Shown here: in pieces, positions 52,451-64,000 of the stretch | How positions within the stretch are numbered: the first letter of the stretch is position 1 | Layout of the letters: the number at the start of each line of letters is the position of its first letter | Assembly (NCBI GenBank): GCA_019321725.1 | Contig: CM033115.1 | Location: 18,424,673 to 18,488,672 of the forward strand | Reading direction: 5' to 3' | From: Paulownia fortunei | Lineage: Eukaryota > Streptophyta > Magnoliopsida > Lamiales > Paulowniaceae | Length of the DNA stretch: 64,000 nucleotides | Notes under the pieces: generated by a model | The model's database searches: none | Seen by the model: the letters and a program-made list of their open reading frames with translations, nothing else | Told to the model about the DNA's origin: nothing | Program-made: the position numbers and the translations under genes

Positions 52451-53861
52451 CCTATGATACTTCGAAATTCCCTTTTTGTCCTCAATATGTTTATGCTCTC
52501 AGTACGAATTTTAAATTTTGACACCAATTTGAACCATTTAAAAAATATATATATGAGGAAAAAAAATTGCTTGTAAACTCATGATTGTTAGACGCAGTTA
52601 TCACTCAATGTGTCTATTAATTGTTTTTACAACGTTAAAATACGTTAAAAAGATATCAGAAATTATATTTATTTTATTAAAAAGAAAAATGTGATGAATC
52701 TTTAATCACATTTAACGGTACATTTTTTTTTCTTCTTGGGCTAAATTGATGGTAGCATTCTTGTGTATAATTATTAAGGAAATACAATAATGGGAGTAGC
52801 ATTTATAAAATCGTATATAATATGTATGTGTATGTAATTTTAATTTAATTTAAATATTATATTATTTAATTAAAAATATAATCGATAAGATTCGAATCCC
52901 TATAAAAGATTAAGTAAGGTATCATAACTTATATTGAATTGGTATATATATATATATAGTTATGATAATGTAAATGTTGCAATCGATTATATGAATCGAT
53001 TATCTATCAAACCATATATACTCACACCACACATATGAATATATAAAATGCAAACTCATTACACATTACAGCTACAACATCTCTTAAACAATGTAGTTAC
53101 ACGTTTCATTCAACTTTGAAATGTGAAAGTGGTGACTAGGAACAAATCTAGTGGTAACATCTAAAATATTTTTTACAAGAAAAATGACAACACATCACTT
53201 ATGGAAAGTTCCAAAAACTTGTCATAATTTAACACTGCAAAAAAATTGATGGATGAAGTGTGAACTAGGAGCACTTGTACCTCTAAGTTATGATGCTACT
53301 TGTTTCTTTCTACTTATCCTTTTTCCTCCTTGCTTCAACCTTGTTTTACAAAATTAGACATTCCATTGGAGGGCCTTCTGCTCCAAAACTGTCGGTGATA
53401 TAGAAGGTGCCGAGGATATTTTCGACCATTCATACCTTATCTAAACATTAATTGATGAGAAGATTTTTTTTTTTTTTCCCTTCTTCTGCCTATTGAGTGT
53501 AAGCTAAAATTATCACTTGCTTTTTTTACTTTTTTCTTATTGATAAATGAAAATGCAACAATTATGACTACATGTGAACGTAGAAGTCTTTGTTAGTGGA
53601 CATAATTTTTTATTATAAATCTTTCTCTATTCTTATTGTATTGCAGTTGTTATGTATACAATTAAAAAAAAATATTACACATAATGGATAATCTGGATGA
53701 AATTATAATTTTTTATCCAAGGGGCAAATATATTTTTTTAAGATAGTTAATTATTAAAATTGAACTGAAAATATATAAATAGTATTTAATATTGATACAC
53801 AAAATAATAATATTTATCATACTTGCATGTATATTCTAACAAAAAGTTGCTTCTAAAGAAT

Positions 53862-53880
53862 GGGGGGGGGGGGGGGGGGG
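53862..53880 (+). repeat. Run of 19 G
   Basis: Unbroken G homopolymer (C on the minus strand). Such runs are rare in AT-rich plant DNA and prone to length error in sequencing. It resembles the C-run in the repeat at 14328-14530. Confidence 0.9.
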
Positions 53881-54449
53881 ACGTTCAACATAATATAAAA
53901 AAAATATGTTCTTGGAAATAAATTACCTATATACTAAATCCAATGGACCTAAAAAATAAATTAGAGTATGATTTCAATCTCTTCTTTTCTTGTTTATTTG
54001 TCATTCCTTAAAAGGAAAATCAAGTCATTCTTATGGATATTTTATGTACTAAAATAACTAAGATGTTCTTGACTCAGATAGAAACATTTCACAAGAATAA
54101 AACCATTCTACTGATAATAGAAATGGCTAATCAATTTTCAAGGCTCTAACGGAAAGTTAAAAGACCTGATTTCAGTAATTTCAATCAAAAATAAATAAAG
54201 AAAAAAACAGAGAAAACCACTGTGATATCATATTAAGGTTTAGGAGAAAAAAATACAAAAACTAACATCAAAATAATGACCAAAAAATTGAAAGGAAAAA
54301 AAAAAGAATAAGATACTTTCAAACTCCAAAAAATGTAGTTTTAAGTTTGTAGATGTTGAAATATTTTAAAAAAAGATAAATATATATGAATCGAAAAGAG
54401 GGAAGAAATTAAAGGATTTTTTAAATGGGTTTATAATGAAATTTTTAAT

Positions 54450-54496
54450 ATTAGTCACTTTGGAGGGGAGGCACAAAATATTACATTTTAATAAAC

Positions 54497-54535
<39 letters not shown>

Positions 54536-54580
54536 AGGAGGGGTTGCCCCAGCTCCCCTCCCTCCGGCCCTGCAGATAAT
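54450..54580 (-). repeat. Inverted copy of the 'ggacggaacca' repeat with (CA)n inside
   Basis: Read on the minus strand it starts 'gcagggccggagggagggga' and runs into a GC-rich stretch followed by the TG microsatellite (54501-54533 on the plus strand). It resembles, in reverse, the ends of 14328-14530 and 25780-25960. Confidence 0.35.
54501..54533 (+). repeat. (CA)16 microsatellite
   Basis: Perfect dinucleotide run. Confidence 0.95.
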
Positions 54581-55149
54581 CTTTGTAAAATAATATATTT
54601 TATGGATAGAATTTGAACTCTTTATAAAATATGAATAAATTAATTAAATATTATTTTTAAATAGATTTAAAAAAATTTAAATGTCATATTGGTGAATTCA
54701 AAACATATTCTTTTAAATAAGATCAACATTAGACAGAGATTTCAAAATTTTATTTTCAGATTTTTGTTGTTGTTCTGTTGATTTTGACACAATACACAAT
54801 AAATGCTATGTAAAATACATACCATGTCAACTTGTACTTAAGAATCAACACATTATTTTTTGTGATTATAAAATTTTATTTTCATGTTTTGTTCAAGGTA
54901 CATTAAATAGTGACGCCTGCATATAAGGTGAAATACCTTTTTTATTGAATGAATCAACTTTACTAACATAAACTAAGTTGGCATGAACTAGGTCAGTAGA
55001 TTCACGTTTTTCTCACAATTGTATTTATGCTTTGATCTGTCGCACAATAAATGTTACATTAAAGATGGTTTGTTTAACAAGGTAAATTAATTTTTAAGAA
55101 ACAGGTCAACAATAGAGTTAATCTATTTTTGCTTTTTTCTTTTTAAATA

Positions 55150-55345
55150 CACGGGGTCTTATATTTTATTTTCAAACCGTGTCGCATTTTTTAATTTTAT
55201 TATTTATTATTTTATTTTAATATATATGTATTTATATAATATTATTTTTTAAAAAATATATTTTTTTTGAAAATTTTAATTATATTATTATTAATTTGAT
55301 GGGGTGAATTTTGAATTTTATCAAATTATCCATTGTCGTCGTATC
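55150..55345 (-). repeat. AT-rich dispersed repeat, probable inverted copy D
   Basis: On the minus strand it reads 'gacacggtttgaaaataaaa' near one end and AT-rich core sequence before it, parallel to the 'gggcaggtttgaaac' block of copy B. The match is weaker than among A, B and C. Confidence 0.3.
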
Positions 55346-57344
55346 TAATTATTTCTTATCTTGTGAGCACTTCCCTTTATAGCCATCTATACACAATGAG
55401 TCATTAAAAAAAAAATGCGCTAATTACATGTCACTAGTTACTCTGAAAGCACCATAAAACTAGCCAAAAAAAATGGAGGAAATTTGATATTGCAATGTTT
55501 CAATCAATGGATAGACGTATACGATCAAACAAACCACTCAAGCCAACATAAACCTTTTCTTATACACCAAAAAATGAAAATTCTAAGGTTGCAAGAAGAT
55601 GAATCAAGTTGGTTTGTGGGTCTAATAGTTGGCTCCACTCAAGTTTGAACTACAATTTATCAAGTTCGAGTTTAACTATAGCATAGTATTATTATTCTTC
55701 AAACAACAATAAAGTTATAAAAAAAAATAAAATATATATAAATTTATTTTATACATAATAGTATCATGATACCAATAATGATGTATAAATAAGTGTATAA
55801 CTGATATAGCATAAATAACTTTTCTTATGCAGGTGAATTCAAGCTAAAATAGAAAGAACTCAAATCTAAAAACTTTTGAATATTTGGCTCGAACTCTACC
55901 TCGACTTCTTTTCCTAATTTCAATTTCCAACTCCTAATTTGTAAAGTATGCTTTCTTAGGACAAAACCAAGGACTTTTGTAGGTGGATGACAAAATTTTT
56001 GTCCTTATACTTCATTTAAATTGAACTTGCCTAATAAGTTCACACTTGCACATAAATAGCCAAAGAGGATAATTTAGCTTTGAATTGGCAAGTTTTGGTT
56101 CGCACGTTGTCTTTGGCCAATCTTGGATAATGCATAATTCTAGTCAAAATACACACACACAGCCAGTTTTGGAAATTCCCTCGCATTCCAAGTCCATTTG
56201 TAAGTAACGGCTCAACCTTTTACTAAGGAAGACTTGGTCATTAAACAACGGCCATGATTTTCCTTTTCTACAATAATCACAACATATAAATTTAAAAGTT
56301 AAAAGACTATTGAATAATTTTCAAGAAAAAGAAAATTCTTCCCCTCGATTTTCCCCCTTCTGCATGCACGATTAAGCTGCCAATTTGTGCGTCATTTTCA
56401 CATCACAAAGTTGAATCTTTTTTGTGCTTGCAAAAGGGGCAAAGGTTTGTAGTTTTATCGATGTATTTATTTTGTACATTTATGTTCATTAATATTCACT
56501 TAATTCAAAATTTAAATCCACACGCTGAAAAAATTTAATTCCACGAGGAAGGAAGATTGAAGTTTCCATCATCCCTTATTAAGTACTCCTTTATTTGCTT
56601 CTTAAAATCCAGTCAATTCTGTGTTCTTTCCATGGTTTTTTTTTTTTTTTTTTCCTTGTATTATTAAATGACGTCTCTTGAAATTCATTTTTCTGTATAT
56701 ATATATATATATATGTTGGTTTTAAAATGTGATCTTTCCATTAAAGAATTCTTGGTGGAAGGGCTAGCTAGGGCAGTAATGGTCAAGAGAAATTTCTGTG
56801 CAGTTTTTTGTTCGTATTTGGATTTAATCAGCACAAGGTGGAAAATAAAACAGTACTTCCAAAAAAAAAAAAAAAAAAAAAATAAACCCAATTGCCCACA
56901 ACTTATTGTCTGTGCATTTAATTTCTTTCTTCTATGATCTCATTTTTTTTGTTTTTATTTCCCATCATTCCTTTTTGTACTCCACACCCATTTTAATTGG
57001 TCTTTTTTGTTCCATTTCCAAGCTCCTTGACCAAAAACATCCCATTTGATTGGTTTATTATAGTCTCATTTTTACTTTATTTTTCCAATTTATTGTTTTC
57101 TTCATGTACTAAAAATAAAAAAGACTGGTGAAATTAGTGGGCAAAAAAATCTTTGTAATGTTATTTTCTATTTTTATTTTTGAAAATAAAAGGAGGGTGT
57201 TGGTTGTAGAGGTGATGGTGATTTTGACATAGAACAGTAGAAGCTCTTCTGTTTTATATTATTTCTGTATTTATGAGTTTGATTTTCCAATTCTCCCTAG
57301 ACTGGGGAATTAAAATCAAAGACGTGTTGAGCTGTTATCCTTTG

Positions 57345-57345
<1 letters not shown>

Positions 57346-57384
<39 letters not shown>
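57346..57384 (+). repeat. (CT)19 microsatellite in the CSLC upstream region
   Basis: A perfect CT run lies 0.62 kb upstream of the CSLC start codon. CT tracts are common in plant promoters and 5' leaders, so it may lie at or near the transcription start. Confidence 0.95.
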
Positions 57385-57388
<4 letters not shown>

Positions 57389-58002
57389 TTTTTCAATTCA
57401 AAAATCTCTCTATAATACTCGGTGCAAGCTGTAAATGAATGTAATGTATGTATAGGATGACCTTTTGTACTGTTCCTCTCAGTAACAGCCTTCCCTTTCT
57501 TCTACAGCAAAATTTCTATTCCCTTATAAGCTCCATAGGAATGATTCCATGAATTAGGACGCTAGTTTCTTCATCCCACCCTCGCGTCCTTTACTCTCTT
57601 TCTCTTGCTCATTGTCATCCAAAATGAAGTTTTTGTAGCATTCCGTGTAAAGGACGAGCCCCTTCTCCCCTTCTTTTCTGGCCTTTTCCCCAACATTCAA
57701 GTTTTTGCTCAGCACAAAAAACCCACAACATAAGGGGATTCCGTGCTTTAAAGCCTTTTCTCTGCATTTCTTCTTCTGGTTTTTCCCACTGAAAAGCCTC
57801 CAAAGCTTCAATCTTTGGGCTGTTCTTCAGCATTTCCCACATTTCTTTCCACCGTGTTTGCTTGATAACCATTCAAAAATCCAATAGGCCATTCTTTTCA
57901 CCATATTGCCATTTCAGCTCAGAAATCAGTGTAAGATTTGAATTTTAGGCCATTTTTGACACATTTCTCCACTTGGGTCTTGAAGAAAAACTAGTCTTGA
58001 CA

Positions 58003-60743
58003 ATGGCTCCATCTTTATACTGGTGGGCAAAGGAAACTCACAGGGGTACCCCTGTGGTAGTAAAAATGGAGAACCCAAACAACTGGTCTATGGTGGAGCT
58101 AGAATCCCCCTCAGATGAAGACTTCATGTACCCTAACGACGCCGTTCCGAAAGGTGGCCGCAACAAGAACGCCAAGCAGCTCACTTGGGTTATCCTCTTG
58201 AAAGCCCACAAGGCGGCCGGCTGTCTCACCTCCATTGCCGCCGCATTCTTCTCCCTCGCCGCCATCGTCCGCCGCCGCGTCGCCTCCGGCCGCACGGACT
58301 CCACCGACGCCTCGTTGACAGAAAATCCAGCCATCAAGTCTAGATTCTACACTTGCATTAAAGTCGTACTTTGGCTGTCTCTACTACTGCTTGGTTTTGA
58401 AATGGCTGCATATTTCAAAGGGTGGCATTTTGGAGCTCCGGATCTTCAGCTGCATCATCTTTATACTTTAACACATGGTTTTACTGTGAGGGATGTTTTT
58501 GATTTGCTTTACTCTAAGTGGGTTTTGATCAGGGTGGAATATCTTGCTCCACCGCTTCAGTTCTTGGCCAATGTGTGTATCTTGCTCTTCCTCATCCAGA
58601 GCTTAGATAGGCTAATCCTATGTTTGGGTTGCTTCTGGATCAAGCTCAGGAAGATCAAACCCGTTGCCAAACAAGACCTTGTGGATCTCGAATCTGCAGA
58701 TGGAGATGGTTATTTCCCTATGGTCTTAGTTCAGATCCCCATGTGCAATGAAAAAGAGGTAACACTCTCTTGTTCCCCTTTTATATCTTAATTGAAGTAT
58801 ATCTTGGGAAAAAGAGCAATTTACTGGTCTAACTTTTGGTTTTCATGGTTTGTTTAGTTACTAGTGGTGTGAATTGAGTGGTGTTGCTGTTGGTTTTGAA
58901 TTGTGATAGGTTTATCAACAATCAATTGCCGCCGTGTGTAATTTGGATTGGCCTAAAGGGAGATTGCTCATTCAAATTTTGGATGATTCGGATGATCCGG
59001 CAACGCAGTTGCTAATTAAAGAAGAGGTGCATAAATGGCAGCAGAATGATGCCAACATTATATACAGACATAGAGTGATTAGGGATGGTTATAAAGCTGG
59101 CAATCTTAAGTCTGCCATGAATTGTAGCTACGTTAAAGATTATGAGTTTGTTGCCATTTTTGATGCTGATTTCCAGCCTAACCCGGATTTTCTTAAAAAG
59201 ACTGTTCCTCACTTCAAGGTATCTTTTACCATCGAAATTGCATTGACATTGATTGAATGTGTTATTCTGTTTCTGATTCCCATTCGTCCTAATTCCTAGC
59301 ATCTGTTTAGGTTAACCATTTTGAAGTCCATTTTAATTTCTCTTATTGACATGCATTAGTGTGGCAGCTATTTGGATTAACATTTATTATATGCAGCAGG
59401 CCATATGCCTGAAATCTCGCATATCTCAGCATTTCTGTTTCACTTAAGCACGTGCAGTTCAGTTGAGCTAATAAGCATCTGTGTTTACTTTGAATTGTAG
59501 GGTAATGAGGAACTGGGGTTGGTTCAGGCAAGGTGGTCATTTGTGAACAAGGATGAAAATCTACTAACAAGGTTGCAGCTCATCAATTTAGCTTTTCATT
59601 TTGAAGTTGAGCAGCAGGTTAATGGAATTTTCCTCAACTTCTTTGGGTTCAATGGGACGGCCGGTGTGTGGAGGATAAAGGCATTAGAAGAATCGGGTGG
59701 ATGGATGGAGAGAACCACTGTTGAAGACATGGACATTGCTGTCCGTGCCCATCTTCATGGATGGAAATTCATATTCCTCAATGATGTTGAGGTATTTCAC
59801 AGTAATATGCTGATTGAGTGGCTTTCCTCTATTTGATTGTTTGTGAACTAACTTAATCATGTTACGTGGTATTCTCAGTGCCAATGTGAATTGCCAGAAT
59901 CTTATGAAGCTTATCGGAAGCAACAACATAGATGGCATTCTGGGCCAATGCAGTTGTTCCGTCTCTGTTTGCCAGCCATTATTAAATCAAAGGTATTTGA
60001 TGATACTTGGAAAACATTCTGTCTTTAACTAAATATATGCGATCCATTATAATTTGTTGAACTAAATAGATTCTACATGGTGATGCTGATTTACTTTCTA
60101 AATTTGATCAATGCAGATCAGCATTTGGAAGAAAGCCAACATGATTTTTCTCTTCTTCCTGCTAAGAAAACTTATACTTCCATTTTACTCATTCACCCTT
60201 TTCTGTATCATTCTACCAATGACAATGTTTGTTCCGGAGGCTACACTCCCATCATGGGTTGTTTGTTACATCCCTGCCACCATGTCATTTCTCAACATAC
60301 TGCCAGCTCCAAAGTCATTTCCATTCATAGTTCCTTACCTGCTATTTGAAAACACCATGTCAGTTACCAAGTTCAATGCCATGGTCTCTGGCCTCTTCCA
60401 ACTTGGAAGTGCGTATGAGTGGGTTGTCACCAAGAAATCCGGTCGCTCCTCTGAGGGTGATCTCACATCCTTGGTCGAGAAACCGCCGACACACCAAAGA
60501 GGTAGCTCAGAGCCTAATTTAGAGGAAATGCGAGAGGAAATTAAACAACACGCCCAGAAGGCTTCTAGGAAGAAGAAGCATAATAGGATATACACAAAAG
60601 AGTTGGCTCTAGCTTTCCTTCTGTTGACAGCCGCAGCAAGAAGTCTCTTGTCTGCTCAGGGGATCCATTTTTACTTCTTGCTCTTTCAGGGTATATCATT
60701 CTTGCTCGTGGGCCTAGACTTGATCGGTGAGCAAGTGGAGTAA
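58003..60743 (+). CDS. CSLC: Xyloglucan beta-1,4-glucan synthase, CSLC12-like
   Basis: CSLC proteins are Golgi multi-pass glycosyltransferases (GT2) that make the beta-1,4-glucan backbone of xyloglucan. Five exons, 58003-58758, 58910-59218, 59501-59791, 59879-59992 and 60117-60743, keep phase 0 and give 698 residues, the normal length. The N-terminus [20 protein letters not shown] is typical of the CSLC12 group; I chose the Met at 58003 for that reason over one ten codons earlier. Two N-terminal membrane segments flank about residues 118-140 and 185-215. The catalytic set is complete: DDSDD (277-281), DADFQP (D337, D339), TTVEDMDIA with the ED pair (430-431), and QQHRW (467-471, Q-x-x-R-W). 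C-terminal membrane segments follow (for example [20 protein letters not shown]), then a charged loop with GRSSEGDL and the ending [20 protein letters not shown]. No defect is seen. Confidence 0.97.
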
Positions 60744-61972
60744 TCGTTGGTTAGGCTTCATACCAAACGTGTAATTTATCCAATATGCAATCATCTTGGC
60801 GACTAGATGTGCAGACTTAAGTAAATACAACGTAGAAATGTCAAAAGCTGGACTGGAAACGCTGTGGTATATGCTGGTTTGCAGGGGATGAACGTGTTTT
60901 TCCCTTTCCTTTCCCTTCCATTTTGAGCCTAAAACACACGGCTGATGGGAGAGGGACTCAAAAATGACAGCACTTCAGTATGGCATCTCTTAGGATAAGA
61001 ATGGTGATGTTCATTACTACATTACATTTCCTTTCTGGTTTTGTAATTTCTTTAATTTTTTTTATTCTTTTGTTTTTTCGTATATTCTTTTGTAAGAAAA
61101 AATGGTCTGATGAAAATTCGAACACAATTTTATTCACAGCTGAGGGCAGTAGTAGTAGGGGCACCATACATTTCTCAACCTAATAATGATCATCACTTGT
61201 TTTGAGATGGTCTGGATGTTTGAAGGAGAATTCTTTCTCAATCCAGGGTTTCTAGTTGAAAAGGCTTTTTAGCTAAATACTTTTTTCATTTTTATGAAAA
61301 CTACTGAACTCTCCTCCTTAGTTGAAGGAGCAGTGAAGAAAATTTATTTTTCTTAAAAAAATTATTGTCCCTTTTCTGTTGTGAAAGGTAATAATTGCGT
61401 CATTTTCAAGCTGTCTGTAATTTTTTTGGTACTTTCACACATGGTGGTCGGGAATCATGTTCAAATGACATTTGTCCGGAAAGAGAGTTTCTTTAGAAAG
61501 GGCATGTGAAAAACAACATCCTTATACATGTCACCTATAATAGACAGCCTAACAAAATGGGGCCAAGACATGCACTTGTTTATTAGGAAAAAGGTCACCA
61601 CAACTCTTCTATACTATATTCGTCACATTTTTTAAAATTTGATTTTTTTCTTTGAAAGTAATTGATTATGTTAAAAAAAATTGATTTTAGTAAAGTACTG
61701 TAGTTTTATTTTATATGATGGTGACGATTACATGGTTTAAGAGATAGTAGGGCATCTCATCAAACATCTTACATACATTTATATGTATGTATGTTTGAGT
61801 ATATATAAATATATAGTGGGTTATATACTAATTGCATGCACGTATATTATGCGATTCATATATATGTATGTTTGTGCATATATAAATGTATGGTGGTTCC
61901 CAACACCACCAAAAGCAACATGTATAAAAAACGTAACATATATAAAACCCAATTATATTTGGGCGGTCTATA

Positions 61973-62035
61973 AACTTTATGCATTGTTTAATACTTCTGC
62001 AAAAAACTTTATGCATTGTCTAATCCTTCTGCAAA
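61973..62035 (+). repeat. 32 bp tandem duplication
   Basis: Two head-to-tail units begin 'aactttatgcattgtttaat' and 'aactttatgcattgtctaat' and both end 'cttctgcaaa'. They differ at two or three positions. Confidence 0.9.
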
Positions 62036-62337
62036 TTTAAGATGGTCCAAATGGATCTGGCATGCTTTTGCCAGGTTAATAGTATTGATAGTTAATCATT
62101 TCTATATTAGTAAATATTGGGGAAAAAAGGATTTGTTGTTATGTCTTTATGGACAAAGTGTTGTAAAAATTAGGTTTATGTGACATCTTTTTCTTTTCTT
62201 TTTTTAATTCTCAATATTTAATAATTTGGATGATAACATCAGTTCCAATATCTCATATATCAACAGCCCATAAATGTGCCTTAAGACATCACAATATGAG
62301 CATGTACTTTTGAATAAATGAGCTTGGTGGCAGAATT

Positions 62338-62381
62338 TATTATTATTATTATTGTTGTTGTTGTTGTTGTTGTTATTATTT
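62338..62381 (+). repeat. Compound (ATT)n(GTT)n microsatellite
   Basis: ATT units change to GTT units and back to ATT. On the minus strand one frame of this run reads as a chance poly-Asn ORF. Confidence 0.95.
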
Positions 62382-62949
62382 GCATAGAGAGAACCATATA
62401 ATAAAATACAACAACTCAATAAATTCAGTCTCCATAAGTTCAAAACTTGTGAGTTGTCTTGCAATTCGATCAAATCATATATACAAATAGTAAGAGCACA
62501 ATATGTTGAAGAACATGAACTTACACTATTAACATCTGAGGATTTTTGACAAAATTCTGCCGAGTGGAAACCATGGCTATTTGTTCATAGCAGTTCATAT
62601 GTATTTATTATCCTCATCTTCTGCTTATTAGATCAAAATCATTTCAAAAGCCAAAAAAATCAGAAAAAAAAAAAAAGAAAGAAAATTTGCTGATTTAAGC
62701 AATTATGTTACGACAAATGAGATATGAATGCATAAAATTGTAAATCAATCAAATGATTCTGAAATTATTAAGGAACAATATAAAGGATGCAGTGTTGTTT
62801 AAGTGCTTATTATGTCTTTTATTTTAAATTTAACGAGAAGAAAATTAAATCAAATTTTGCATAATACAATATTTTTAGGTAGGAAAAGGAATTTATATAT
62901 AATTTCTGCATTGAAACAAATTTCATTTCAGGTACGAATTCTCACTGAG

Positions 62950-63031
62950 TTTATGAGTTATTAGATATGTATTTAATAATATTATAATAATTTATGAGTT
63001 ATTAGATATGTATTTAATAATATTATAATAA
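62950..63031 (+). repeat. 41 bp perfect tandem duplication
   Basis: The unit beginning 'tttatgagttattagatatg' at 62950-62990 is repeated without a visible change at 62991-63031. Confidence 0.95.
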
Positions 63032-63815
63032 AAATGCTGATATCATTATATGCAATTTGATGAATTAAAATGTATCGGAGTAATACTAAAATGATTAGCA
63101 TCACTTCATTTTTTTATTCTTAAGAAGGAGAGAATTGTTTCAATGCATTAGGGAACCACATTTTTCACTCTTTCCTCCACACAATGGTTAAATCCTTGAA
63201 TCTGTTAAAAAGCCATTTCAGTGCCCATAACTCAATCCAGGCCCAAGATGTACTGGGCATTCAGTGGCCGCTGTGGTGATTTAAAAAAATGCTTACTATT
63301 AAATTAAAAATGAATAAATAATTAAGTAAATATATTTATGTACGACATTGACTAAAAGTTTGAGGGGGAATAGAAATGTGAATAGTGACCACTTTAAAAG
63401 TCTCGAAGCAAAAATATAATTAAAATAATATCATTAAAGATAGCATTAGTAGTAAATCAGAGTAATAGATTAAAAGATTAAAAAAATGAAAAAATGTAAG
63501 AAACTAAGGATATACTAAAGGAACTAAGAAATTTGCTAAGAAATTTTGTACTCTGAAAATACTCCAGCAAAATCAATCATCATCTTCAGCAATTGTATTC
63601 TCAGTCAATGTACATAATTTTGTGAATCTAAACAGTAATTTTCTTCTGCTAAAATTCGAAGAACAAAGAGTTAGGGACTTTGGAACCTATACAACACTAG
63701 AAAAAAGACAAGTTTTAACAATTTTTTCTGCGTTCAGTACAAATCTCCACTAGATAGATAAATGCTTGAATTTTCGGTTAGAGGAAACAAGTATTTCCAA
63801 TTTTTCGTACAAACT

Positions 63816-64000
63816 CTATAGCTCCATTTTCGACAACCCTGGAAAACATGATCACACAGTGAGAATGGGATAAAGAAGAGAATGCAATCATGAATATAAG
63901 CAGCTGCAAGTGACTTACCATTTGCACCAAAACTGCTGCTAACAGAGGGGTTAGAGTCGAATCCCATTTGGAGGATACTTTGGAGCTCATTGTTCCATAG
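63816..64000 (-). CDS. Partial 3' end of an unidentified gene
   Basis: The gene enters from the right edge on the minus strand. A frame open from the edge reads WNNELQSILQMGFDSNPS and then SSSFGANG up to a good GTAAGT donor at 63918 (exon 64000-63919). The best following acceptor is TTTTCCAG at 63839; joining it gives a short ending, LSKMEL, with a stop at 63816. In another phase the same second exon stays open for over 30 codons (to 63734), so the frame is not settled. I do not recognise the protein. Confidence 0.35.

Larger units (their letters stand above)
44499..58002. other. Long repeat-rich spacer, no supported gene
   Basis: Over 13.5 kb I see no frame with family character. Frames at 49264-49467, 51101-51319 and 52209-52576 are short and match no motif. 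The stretch holds an AT-rich dispersed repeat (47993-48298), a duplicated block (46798-47555), a G-rich tract (51116-51265), a GC-rich island with two G-boxes (52190-52450), a 19-base G-run (53862-53880), a CA microsatellite (54501-54533), and the promoter and leader of the CSLC gene from about 57300. Confidence 0.6.
60744..63815. other. Spacer between CSLC and the right-edge gene
   Basis: No gene is supported. It holds the 3' region of CSLC, two imperfect related units at 61781-61900 ('atgtatgtttg...atatataaat'), a 32 bp tandem duplication at 61973-62035, an ATT/GTT microsatellite (62338-62381), and a 41 bp tandem duplication (62950-63031). Confidence 0.6.

Noticed and set aside
52209..52576. 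Three overlapping plus frames of 64-101 codons in the GC-rich island
   Set aside because: They overlap in different frames and none has a coding bias over the others; GC-rich islands lack stop codons by chance. I treat the island as regulatory.
52865..52910. 'gattcgaatccc' as part of a tRNA T-arm
   Set aside because: No acceptor stem, D-arm or anticodon arm can be built around it; this phrase is common in AT-rich plant repeats.
57554..57872. Two overlapping 85-codon minus frames upstream of CSLC
   Set aside because: They lie in the probable leader of the CSLC gene and read as Lys/Glu-rich because the plus strand is pyrimidine-rich.
62204..62473. Minus frame of 89 codons with a poly-Asn run
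   Set aside because: The Asn run is the ATT/GTT microsatellite read in one frame; the rest has no motif.

Overview
This is plant nuclear DNA. The genes are split by AT-rich GT-AG introns, the spacers are long and AT-rich, microsatellites and dispersed repeats are common, and the products are plant-specific (ACC synthase, a CGR-type pectin methyltransferase, a CSLC glucan synthase, an F-box relic). Protein similarity suggests a eudicot; I cannot place it more closely. Exon models below were built by joining reading frames at visible GT/AG sites and checking that the phase is kept and that the protein matches what I know of the family. There are no transcript data behind them.

Layout from left to right: (1) The left edge carries the first or an early exon of a RING-finger gene of DRIP type on the minus strand, running off the window. 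(2) 2.4-5.8 kb, plus strand: a three-exon gene for a probable plastid membrane protein of unknown function. (3) 9.5-11.5 kb, minus: an intact four-exon ACC synthase with a very short C-terminus (type III-like), with a TATA box upstream. (4) 12-18 kb: no secure gene; an orphan coding-like exon at 12.55-12.84 kb, a 43-codon ORF with its own TATA box at 14.7 kb, and repeats. (5) 18.7-24.0 kb, minus: a five-exon CGR2/CGR3-type Golgi pectin methyltransferase. (6) 25.3-25.7 kb, minus: a broken coding relic of unknown family. (7) 26.5-35.7 kb, plus: a seven-exon membrane-anchored J-domain protein with long introns. (8) 37.5-40.5 kb, minus: an eight-exon squalene epoxidase, divergent from (9) 41.3-43.7 kb, plus: a three-exon helix-hairpin-helix protein resembling DNA glycosylases. 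(10) 43.8-44.5 kb, plus: an F-box protein relic in three frames. (11) 44.5-58.0 kb: a 13.5 kb spacer with no gene I can support, rich in repeats, plus a G-rich tract and a GC-rich island with two G-boxes. (12) 58.0-60.7 kb, plus: an intact five-exon CSLC xyloglucan glucan synthase (CSLC12-like). (13) The right edge has one or two exons of an unidentified minus-strand gene.

The genes form no obvious pathway cluster. Two of them (CGR-type methyltransferase and CSLC) act in Golgi cell-wall polysaccharide synthesis, but they are 34 kb apart among unrelated genes, so I read this as ordinary gene order. I found no convincing new system. The items most worth checking are the divergent HhH protein, the two unidentified coding relics, the duplicated 0.14 kb block near 47 kb, and the GC-rich island at 52.2 kb.
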